Shown one piece after another: positions 1 to 5,771 of a stretch of DNA of 12,389 bases (the stretch's first letter is position 1; each line of letters begins with the position of its first letter). A program made the position numbers and the translations under genes. The stretch lies in contig DXLY01000053.1 of NCBI GenBank assembly GCA_019414465.1, forward strand, positions 1-12,389. Direction: 5' to 3'. The notes under the pieces are model-generated. The model saw only the letters and a list, made by a program, of their open reading frames with translations, did not search any database and was not told where the DNA came from. Source of the stretch: Collinsella sp. Lineage in GTDB: Bacteria; Actinomycetota; Coriobacteriia; Coriobacteriales; Coriobacteriaceae.

Positions 1-165
1 TTACCCTGTAGGGTCCCTGCCGCCACGTAGCAATCAGAGCATCTGGAGTGGACGGCGGCTTGGCTACGAGCTGGGGCTGAGGATCTGAATGGATGGGTGT
101 CGTTGCTGGGAGCGCAGGCGTTACTGGTGATGATCACTTTGGGACTGGAATTTCCGCCTGCTAGC
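1..165. other. Non-coding left flank with small inverted repeats
   Basis: No gene can be supported here: all frames are short and none resembles a known protein. The stretch holds several small symmetries. ACCCT/AGGGT flank a 2-base centre near position 3-14, GTGAT and ATCAC flank one G around 126-136, and GCAGGCG at 114-120 is complementary to CGCCTGC at 155-161. The last pair could close a stem over the inner symmetry. It lies downstream of the left acetate kinase terminator, so it is not part of that transcript unless there is read-through. It could belong to an RNA or a 3' region of a gene beyond the left edge. Confidence 0.3.
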
Positions 166-201
166 AAAAAGGCCTCCTGAGCTGCTGCTCAGGAGGCCTT
201 T
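166..201 (-). terminator. Rho-independent terminator after left ackA
   Basis: Perfect 12-bp stem: GGCCTCCTGAGC at 171-182 pairs with GCTCAGGAGGCC at 187-198 around a 4-base loop. Read on the minus strand it is followed by five T (166-170). It begins 25 bases after the stop codon of the left acetate kinase. The plus side also has TTT, so weak action in the other direction is possible. Confidence 0.9.
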
Positions 202-223
202 CGTTCAATCGCAAGCGAACGCA

Positions 224-1402
224 CTAGTTATTCGCGGTCAGACGCTCGACGTCGTGGGCGATCATGTATTCCTCGTCGGTGGGGATGACCATGACCGTGA
301 CGGCGGAACCGGCGGCGCTGATGACCTGCGGGCCGTTACCCACGGCCTCGCGGTTCTTGTTGTTGTCGATGCGCACGCCCAGCCACTCGAAGCAGTCGCA
401 GAAAGCCTTGCGGATCGACCAGTCGTTCTCGCCGATGCCGGCGGTAAAGGTGATGGTGTCCACGCCCGCCATAGAAGCGATCATGGAGCCGGCCTGCTGC
501 ATGGCCTTGTAGGCGAACATATCGAAGGCGAGCAGGCAGCGCTCGTCGCCCTCGGAGGCGCGCGTACGGATGTCACGGGCGTCGTTGGAGATGCCAGAGA
601 TGGCAAGCAGACCAGACTGCTTGTTCATCATGTCATCGACTTCCTGGTAGCTGTAGCCGCCCTCGCGCTGCAGGTAGCACACGGTAGCCGGGTCAATGGA
701 ACCACAACGGGTGCCCATCATCAGGCCGTCGAGCGGCGTGAGGCCCATCGTGGTATCGCGGCACACGCCGTCCTCAATGGCGGCGAGCGAAGCGCCGTTG
801 CCCAGATGACACGAAAGCAGACGGTGGCAGCGCGAACCCAGGATCTCCTTGGCCATCATCCACTCATAGCGGTGGCTTGTGCCGTGGGCGCCGTACTTGC
901 GCACGTGATACTTGTCACACACGCCCTTGGGCAGGGCGTAGGTGTAGGCGACCTCGGGCATAGTCATGTGGAACGAGGTGTCGAAGACGGCCACGTTGGG
1001 CAGCTCCGGATACTTCTCGCGACAATACTCGATTGCCGCCGCCTCGCCGTAGTTGTGCAGCGGAGCAAGCGGTGCCACCTCGAGGATCTTAGCCATGACC
1101 TCATCGTCGACGACCGCGGAATCATCGAAGTACCAGCCACCCTGAACGATACGGTGGCCGATGCCATCGATCGTAAAGTCGGTCTTCTCGAGCTCCTCGA
1201 GCACACGTGCGATAGCCGAACGGTGATCCGGGAAGGGAACCTCCTCGGTTTGCTTGGCGCCACCGTTCTCGGAGTGGCCAAAGATGCCCATGTCCGAACC
1301 GATACGTTCGCAGTTGCCCTTGGCGAAAACCTCGCGGGTATCGGTATCCAAAAGCTGATATTTAAGGCTTGAGCTACCGGCGTTGACAACAAGTACGTTC
1401 AT
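224..1402 (-). CDS. ackA: Acetate kinase (canonical copy)
   Basis: Cytoplasmic kinase that interconverts acetate + ATP and acetyl phosphate + ADP. In fermenters it usually makes ATP from acetyl phosphate supplied by phosphotransacetylase. The protein has 392 residues; family members are about 400. The ASKHA-fold motifs are all visible: NAGSSS at 7-12, GHR at 82-84, FDTSFH at 140-145, GAHGTSH at 171-177, CHLGNG at 198-203, GTRCGSIDP at 230-238, FTAGIGE near 319 and PTDEE at 374-378. Against the Methanosarcina thermophila enzyme (recalled sequence) the catalytic set maps as N7, R84, D141, H173, R232 and E377, all present. The usual HGG after the GHR motif is QGG here (Q87). The ATG is preceded by AAGGAG at a 4-base gap. 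The gene has its own promoter candidate and terminator, so it is probably monocistronic. It is about 60% identical by hand alignment to the next acetate kinase. No pta gene lies next to it within the window. Confidence 0.96.
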   Translation of the reverse strand: MNVLVVNAGSSSLKYQLLDTDTREVFAKGNCERIGSDMGIFGHSENGGAKQTEEVPFPDHRSAIARVLEELEKTDFTIDGIGHRIVQGGWYFDDSAVVDDEVMAKILEVAPLAPLHNYGEAAAIEYCREKYPELPNVAVFDTSFHMTMPEVAYTYALPKGVCDKYHVRKYGAHGTSHRYEWMMAKEILGSRCHRLLSCHLGNGASLAAIEDGVCRDTTMGLTPLDGLMMGTRCGSIDPATVCYLQREGGYSYQEVDDMMNKQSGLLAISGISNDARDIRTRASEGDERCLLAFDMFAYKAMQQAGSMIASMAGVDTITFTAGIGENDWSIRKAFCDCFEWLGVRIDNNKNREAVGNGPQVISAAGSAVTVMVIPTDEEYMIAHDVERLTANN

Positions 1403-1466
1403 GAGACTCCTTCGTGATTACAGTACGGTCGGCAAACCCATAAGGCGGCCGTATCCTTAATAAGAA

Positions 1467-1495
1467 GTTATCAGAATTCGATAAATATCTATCAA
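1467..1495 (-). promoter_or_regulatory. Promoter candidate for left ackA
   Basis: On the minus strand TTGATA (1490-1495) and GATAAC (1467-1472) are separated by exactly 17 bases. This matches a sigma-70-type promoter at 5 of 6 and 4 of 6 positions. It lies in an AT-rich patch just after the terminator of the upstream acetate kinase and about 65 bases before the ATG at 1402. The placement supports separate expression of the two kinase genes. Confidence 0.55.
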
Positions 1496-1515
1496 ACTCT
1501 TCGCCCAAAGAGCGT

Positions 1516-1552
1516 AAAAGGGGGCTGAACGGCACAAGGCCATCCAGTCCCC
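1516..1552 (-). terminator. Rho-independent terminator after right ackA
   Basis: On the minus strand a 14-position stem forms between 1552-1539 and 1533-1520, starting GGGGACTG and closing with CAGCCCCC. It has one mismatch and a few G-T pairs around the loop CTTGT, and is followed by TTTT (1519-1516). It starts about 15 bases after the stop of the right acetate kinase and separates it from the left copy. Confidence 0.8.
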
Positions 1553-1566
1553 TCCCCTTGTATCAA

Positions 1567-2745
1567 TTACTTGCCGTTGACGATGCGCTCGACGTCGGAA
1601 GCGATCATGAACTCCTCGTCCGTGGGGATGACGAAAATCTTGACCTTGGAATCCTTGGCAGACAGGCACCAAGCGCCGTCACCACGCAGGGCGTTGCGGG
1701 CATGATCCATCTTGACGCCCATAAAGGCCAGGCGGTCGGCAACGCCGGCGCGGACGGCCGGAGCGTGCTCGCCGATGCCGGCGGTAAAGACCAGGGTGTC
1801 CATACCGCACATAGAAGTGGCCATCTCGGCAGCCTTGGCGGCAATCTTGTAGACGAACATATCGAAGGCGAGCTGAGCCTCGGGGTCGCCAGCGGCAGCG
1901 AGCTCCTCGACATTGCGGCAGTCGTTGGTCTTGCCACCGGTCACAGCCAAAAGGCCGGACTTCTTGTTCATCATCTCGTCGACCTCGTCGAAGGTGTAGC
2001 CGCCCTCGCGCTGCAGGTAGCACACGGTAGCCGGGTCGATGGAGCCGCAGCGGGTGCCCATCATAACGCCGTCGAGCGGCGTCAAGCCCATGGTGGTGTC
2101 CATGCACTTGCCGTCCTCGATGGCGCACAGGGAAGCGCCGGAGCCGATATGGCACACGACGACCTTGCGGGCCTCGCCGTTGGTCATCTCGGCGACCTTC
2201 TTGGAGATGTAGCGGTAGCTGGTGCCGTGGGCGCCGTACTTACGGATGTGCAGCTTGTCGCAGACGTCCTTGGGCAGGGCGTAAGTCTTGGCGACCTCGG
2301 GCATGTTGAAGTGGAAAGCGGTGTCGTAAACCGTGACGTTGGGCAGGTCGGGATACTGCTCGAGGCAGTACTCGATAACGTTGGCCTCGGGGTTATTGTG
2401 CAGCGGGGCGAGCGGAGCAACCTCGCGGATCTTGGCGAGGACGTCCTCGTCGACGAGGGAGGAATCACCGAAGTACCAACCGCCCTGAACGATACGGTGG
2501 CCGATACCCTCGATCTTGACGCCGTTGGCCTCGAGGTCCTTCAGGACGACCTCGATGGCGACCTTGTGGTCGGGAAACTCGATGTTCTCGGTCACCTTCT
2601 TGGAGCCGTTGGCAGCGTGGGTGAAGGTACCGCCGGTAAAACAGACGCGCTCGCAGGAGCCCTTTGCGGACACCTTGTGGGACTTGGTATCGATGACCTG
2701 ATACTTAAGGGTCGAAGATCCTGCGTTGACGACCAGAACGTTCAT
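1567..2745 (-). CDS. ackA: Acetate kinase paralog with altered active-site motifs
   Basis: Second acetate kinase, also 392 residues, about 60% identical by hand alignment to the left copy with one compensated gap. Present are N7 (NAGSST), R84, D141 (YDTAFH), H173, H199, R232 (GTRCGSIDP), the FTAGIGE loop near 320 and E377. Two positions differ from the left copy and from the M. thermophila enzyme as I recall it. The second His of GTSH (M. thermophila H184) is Tyr177, and the Asn of the HLGNG phosphate motif (N211) is Ser202 in HIGSG. The reading frame is intact and the core catalytic Arg, Asp and Glu remain, so this is not an obvious pseudogene. It may have changed kinetics, substrate range or direction. 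Propionate or butyrate kinase activity is possible but cannot be read from the sequence. The ATG has GGGAG upstream at a 4-base gap. The gene is bounded by terminators on both sides. Confidence 0.93.
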   Translation of the reverse strand: MNVLVVNAGSSTLKYQVIDTKSHKVSAKGSCERVCFTGGTFTHAANGSKKVTENIEFPDHKVAIEVVLKDLEANGVKIEGIGHRIVQGGWYFGDSSLVDEDVLAKIREVAPLAPLHNNPEANVIEYCLEQYPDLPNVTVYDTAFHFNMPEVAKTYALPKDVCDKLHIRKYGAHGTSYRYISKKVAEMTNGEARKVVVCHIGSGASLCAIEDGKCMDTTMGLTPLDGVMMGTRCGSIDPATVCYLQREGGYTFDEVDEMMNKKSGLLAVTGGKTNDCRNVEELAAAGDPEAQLAFDMFVYKIAAKAAEMATSMCGMDTLVFTAGIGEHAPAVRAGVADRLAFMGVKMDHARNALRGDGAWCLSAKDSKVKIFVIPTDEEFMIASDVERIVNGK

Positions 2746-2762
2746 GTGTCTCCCTACTAACA

Positions 2763-2789
2763 GGCGGTGTGGCGCCGCCAGGTTACATA
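2763..2789 (-). promoter_or_regulatory. Leader hairpin and weak -10 candidate before right ackA
   Basis: Between the MFS terminator and the ATG at 2745 the minus strand shows TATGTA (2789-2784), a possible -10 with no convincing -35. A small hairpin follows, with GGCGG and CCGCC arms (2779-2775 and 2767-2763) around a 7-base loop. The right acetate kinase must be expressed from somewhere in this short gap, since a terminator precedes it, but the exact promoter is not clear. Confidence 0.22.
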
Positions 2790-2798
2790 CGCATCAAT

Positions 2799-2832
2799 AA
2801 TAAACCCAAACGCCCTCGCGCTCGGGTTTATT
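2799..2832 (-). terminator. Terminator after MFS transporter gene
   Basis: As minus-strand RNA, AATAAACCCGAGCGC pairs with GCGTTTGGGTTTATT over 15 positions around the loop GAGG, including two G-U pairs. The 3' arm is itself T-rich and is followed by ATTGATG. On the plus strand the two wobble pairs become mismatches, so the hairpin favours the minus direction. It lies about 34 bases after the stop codon of the transporter gene. Confidence 0.7.
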
Positions 2833-2865
2833 GCGTTGATATATAAGTTATCGGTGCCCAAATAC

Positions 2866-4026
2866 TCATGACCTTTGGCTTGTAAGACGAAAGAGCGCGG
2901 GGATATACACAAGGGAAGAAATCCCGAGCGCGACAAGCAATACGACTCGAATGCCCGCGATGCTGCTCAACACAGCATTGAACAGATAGAAAAGGATGGC
3001 GCCCACCGCCACCATCTGGTTTTGAACCGAAATCAGTGAACAGCGCATCGATGAATCGGCTGCCTTTTGAAAAAATGAGTATTTAATTGGAGCAAATAAC
3101 GAGTACGCAACCGTCTGCAGCGCATAGAACACGGGCAGCAAATTAGCCGGAGTAAGGGGAATCAAAAACAAAGCTGTCAGGAAAAGGCGCACGATGCCGC
3201 AAATACGCGCAAAGCGGCCCTTGTCGACATGAGCAATCGCACAGGGCACAATAAGTCCCATGGAGGCCGAGGCAAGGAGCTGGACCGCAATGGTGACACC
3301 CGAAGCGACGGCATTCATTCCGCGACCCGCAAGCAGCAGTGAGAAAAAGTCTTCCAGGGCGACAAAAGCAAATGCCTGAGAACAGTCCATGATGAACGCT
3401 GAACGAAGAATGCCATTACCCGCAATAGCGGTACCGATCATCTTCGGGCTAATCCCATGTTCAGGTGTCGTCGCAGTGCCCCCTCTTCGCATTTCAGGAA
3501 TGCAGACAACGACAACCAACGTCAACACCATTGCGATGATATCTGCCGAAAGACCAATGAGATATGCACCGACGGACGAAATGAAACCGCCCACGCAAGC
3601 GGAGATGGCATAAGAGGCATAGAAAACAAATCGCTCAACGACATTAAGTCTTACGAGCTGGTCCTGAGAGACGCTGTCAATGTAAATCGCTTCGATGGAT
3701 CCGCTCACACACGCAACGGCAAAACCCTTGAGAGCGAACGCACCGATTAAAAGCAGGGGAGAACGGACGAGAAGCAGGGCGGCGTAGTATCCAAGCATTC
3801 CCACGACGCCAACGAGACCGCTTGTCTTTCGTCCAAACCTATCAGCAATATAGCCAGTGGGAACTTCAAGGATGAACTTGCTCACTTGATATGCAATCAT
3901 CATGCTAGAAATCGATACCATCGAAAGTCCGACGAACTCAAGGTAGACAGTTAGAAAATACAAGATGGTGCTGAAGTTCGACAGAAAAACGAACGTCATA
4001 TAAAGCAAAACCGTACGGTTTTTCAT
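2866..4026 (-). CDS. MFS transporter
   Basis: Integral inner-membrane transporter of the major facilitator superfamily. The protein has 386 residues, in the usual 380-420 range, with about twelve hydrophobic segments. The MFS motif A is clear as GYIADRFGRK at 58-67, between spans 2 and 3, preceded by EVPT. A segment GSIEAIYIDS near 109-118 resembles the conserved stretch of drug-exporter-like MFS proteins. The substrate cannot be told; export of a drug or small metabolite is a guess. The ATG at 4026 is chosen because GGAGGGTGGAGC stands just before it. A TTG 24 bases upstream is in frame but would place that ribosome site inside the gene. It follows the LysR gene on the same strand after 119 bases with no terminator between them, so joint transcription or LysR control is plausible. 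Base composition is lower in GC than the flanking genes. Confidence 0.88.
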   Translation of the reverse strand: MKNRTVLLYMTFVFLSNFSTILYFLTVYLEFVGLSMVSISSMMIAYQVSKFILEVPTGYIADRFGRKTSGLVGVVGMLGYYAALLLVRSPLLLIGAFALKGFAVACVSGSIEAIYIDSVSQDQLVRLNVVERFVFYASYAISACVGGFISSVGAYLIGLSADIIAMVLTLVVVVCIPEMRRGGTATTPEHGISPKMIGTAIAGNGILRSAFIMDCSQAFAFVALEDFFSLLLAGRGMNAVASGVTIAVQLLASASMGLIVPCAIAHVDKGRFARICGIVRLFLTALFLIPLTPANLLPVFYALQTVAYSLFAPIKYSFFQKAADSSMRCSLISVQNQMVAVGAILFYLFNAVLSSIAGIRVVLLVALGISSLVYIPALFRLTSQRS

Positions 4027-4084
4027 GCTCCACCCTCCAAGAGTCAGCAATCTAAATCGGAATCTTGGAAAAACATGAGGGCAA

Positions 4085-4095
4085 AGCTGTCAGCT
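4085..4095. promoter_or_regulatory. Possible operator: AGCTGTCAGCT palindrome
   Basis: AGCTGTCAGCT is a perfect 4+4 inverted repeat around three bases, in the 119-base gap between the LysR gene and the transporter gene. LysR-type proteins bind short interrupted dyads, so this is a candidate site. The match to a T-N11-A box is not convincing and no clear -35/-10 pair was found beside it. Confidence 0.2.
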
Positions 4096-4145
4096 ATGTG
4101 TTACAAGGCGTCAATAATCACTTGATGCCTCGAAGCCAATTAATC

Positions 4146-5036
4146 TCACGAAGCAAGATGACGCAATAGGTGCAGAAAAACCGTCTGGCGTCGATCAGTC
4201 CAGGCATTTTGTCGATAGCAAAAGTAGATGGGCAAGGCTACGTCACGCGAACCTTCAATGGAGCACTCGCTCACTTCCAATACATCTGATGCGAGAGAAG
4301 AGCCAGAAAAACTCAATATCAATCCCCCGGCTTGAAGAAACTCAGTCTGCGCCCTGTTTCCGTATTCAACATCACGGAAGCGAAAAATGACGAGCTGGGC
4401 TTCGGGACATTGATTGATTGCATTGAGACAGGGTGACAAATTAATGGGAACAGCGAGCCTGCCGCCCAGTAACTCGCGAATGGTCATGGCGCCCACAGAT
4501 TGATGACCCGCTGGGCATGAAAGAACCTTGAGCTCCTTTTCACCCAAGTATTTCGAAGAAAGGACACTGTCCCTTGGTTCCTCAAATGAGATGGCCGCAT
4601 CCGAAATACCAAGCACAAGTGATTCAAAGCATGTAGCCGTTGGCTGATGCCACACATCAAGGTGAATCTGAGGATGCGAGCGTTCAAACGAGTCATACCA
4701 GTTTTCGGCAAAAAGGCGCCCCCGCCCATGAAGGCAGGGGGCGTAAAGACGAAAGTGGCCATCGGGCGAAACGCCGTCGCTCCCCGATTGAGCGTACTTT
4801 TTGAGATCGTCGACTTGTGCCAGGATCACGCGTGCACGACGCGCAAATTCTCTGCCCGCCGAAGACAAAACAGCCTCCCCCGCCGATCGGTTGAGCAAAA
4901 CAATCTGATACTCAGATTCCAACTTTTTGATTGCCGACGAAACAGCCTGCGGACTCACATGAACGGCGCGAGCTGCTTTGCGCACGCCGCCATAGTTCGC
5001 TACCGCTTGAAGGTATTCGAGTTGAGAAAGCTGCAT
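4146..5036 (-). CDS. LysR-type transcriptional regulator
   Basis: DNA-binding regulator of 296 residues, the normal LysR length. The N-terminal winged helix-turn-helix spans about residues 1-60, with the family pattern QLEYLQAVANYGGVRKAA followed by VSPQAVSSAIKKLE and LNRS. A linker helix runs to about 85, then a periplasmic-binding-protein-like effector domain to the end (about 93-296). The ligand is unknown. The ATG at 5036 has TTTGGAG upstream at 8 bases. It starts 41 bases after the HIT gene with no real terminator between (only a 4-bp GGGC/GCCC stem), so some read-through from the housekeeping run is possible. The likely target is the MFS gene downstream and possibly itself. GC is near 50% in sampled stretches, against 60-70% in neighbouring genes. 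Confidence 0.92.
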   Translation of the reverse strand: MQLSQLEYLQAVANYGGVRKAARAVHVSPQAVSSAIKKLESEYQIVLLNRSAGEAVLSSAGREFARRARVILAQVDDLKKYAQSGSDGVSPDGHFRLYAPCLHGRGRLFAENWYDSFERSHPQIHLDVWHQPTATCFESLVLGISDAAISFEEPRDSVLSSKYLGEKELKVLSCPAGHQSVGAMTIRELLGGRLAVPINLSPCLNAINQCPEAQLVIFRFRDVEYGNRAQTEFLQAGGLILSFSGSSLASDVLEVSECSIEGSRDVALPIYFCYRQNAWTDRRQTVFLHLLRHLAS

Positions 5037-5077
5037 AGATTACTCCAAAGGCAGCCAAGTCGACGGGCTACGCGCCC

Positions 5078-5413
5078 TCAGATGAGGTTCTCGCCCAGGT
5101 TTTTGCCGCCGAGGACGTGCATATGGAAGTGCATGACGGTCTGGCCGGCGTTGACACCCTTGTTGGAAATGACGCGGAAACCGTCCTCCAGTCCCTTGGC
5201 CTTGGCGACCTCCTGGATGGCGTGAGCCATGGCGCCCATGGTCTCGGCAGGCACGTTGTCGGCGATGTCGCTGTAGTGCTTCTTGGGGATCACGAGCGTG
5301 TGGACCGGCGCCTGCGGGTTGAGGTCGTCGAAGGCGATGACCTGGTCGTCCTCATAGACAACGGTCGAGGGGATCTCGTGGTTGGCAATTTTACAGAAGA
5401 TGCAATCGCACAT
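5078..5413 (-). CDS. HIT-family (HinT-like) nucleotide hydrolase
   Basis: Small cytoplasmic histidine-triad protein of 111 residues. The triad HFHMHVLGG is at 95-103, with H95, H97 and H99; H99 would be the usual nucleotidyl-accepting residue if the family pattern holds. Further HinT features are CIFCKI at 4-9, VIPKKHY at 41-47, and SNKG with NAGQ before the triad. Relatives hydrolyse adenosine phosphoramidates such as AMP-lysine or AMP-NH2; the native substrate here is not known. The ATG is preceded by AAAGGAAC at a suitable distance. It lies 49 bases after xseB on the same strand and is probably co-transcribed with xseA-xseB, with a possible extra promoter in the gap. Confidence 0.94.
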   Translation of the reverse strand: MCDCIFCKIANHEIPSTVVYEDDQVIAFDDLNPQAPVHTLVIPKKHYSDIADNVPAETMGAMAHAIQEVAKAKGLEDGFRVISNKGVNAGQTVMHFHMHVLGGKNLGENLI

Positions 5414-5432
5414 AGCTGGTTCCTTTCTTACA

Positions 5433-5455
5433 GACCAAGGTAATTATATTTGGTC
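5433..5455 (-). promoter_or_regulatory. Possible internal promoter with dyad before HIT gene
   Basis: The minus strand has a perfect TATAAT (5448-5443) in the xseB-HIT gap, about 30 bases before the HIT start codon. The -35 region at the right distance is poor. The TATAAT sits in the loop of an inverted repeat GACCAA/TTGGTC (5455-5450 and 5438-5433), which could be a binding site or a weak hairpin. Confidence 0.3.
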
Positions 5456-5462
5456 GAGATGC

Positions 5463-5729
5463 TTAGAACGAAAGGTTATCATCGGTGTTGGCGGCCTCGC
5501 CGTCGGCGAGCACGTCGTTGCCGTCGACGTCCTTAAGGAGCACCGAGACCTTCTGCTCGGCATCGGACAGGCGGGTGCGCAGGCTTTTGAGGAGCTCGAC
5601 GCCGCGGGTGTAGCTCTCGAGCGACTCCTCAAGCTCCATATCGCCCGACTCCAGGCTGCGGATGATGAGCTCCAGCTCCTGCGAGGCCTGCTTGTACGTA
5701 AGCTGCTCGACCGGGGTCTTCTCTGCCAT
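5463..5729 (-). CDS. xseB: Exonuclease VII small subunit
   Basis: An 88-residue protein with the XseB pattern: LTYKQASQELELIIRSLES near 10-28, then the GDMELEESLESYTRGVELLKS helical hairpin and a short acidic tail. It forms the helical small subunits that bind the large subunit of exonuclease VII, a processive single-strand DNA exonuclease in the cytoplasm. Length is close to the usual 70-90. The ATG has AGGAAAGGAAAC upstream. It follows xseA by 42 bases on the same strand, the usual pairing. Confidence 0.94.
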   Translation of the reverse strand: MAEKTPVEQLTYKQASQELELIIRSLESGDMELEESLESYTRGVELLKSLRTRLSDAEQKVSVLLKDVDGNDVLADGEAANTDDNLSF

Positions 5730-5771
5730 ATCTGTTTCCTTTCCTAAGGGTCTATCACTGCGAAACGCGGT

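Noticed and set aside
224..2745. A pta-ackA operon
   Set aside because: No phosphotransacetylase frame exists in the window; the gene upstream of the kinases encodes an MFS transporter and is separated by a terminator.
254..2760. Long plus-strand open frames opposite both acetate kinase genes (372 and 400 codons)
   Set aside because: The minus strand encodes clear full-length acetate kinases. The antisense frames are low-complexity V/L/G/D/H-rich products of GC-rich codon bias, with no recognisable motif.
5037..5077. Terminator between the HIT and LysR genes
   Set aside because: Only a 4-bp GGGC/GCCC stem is present and no T-run follows.
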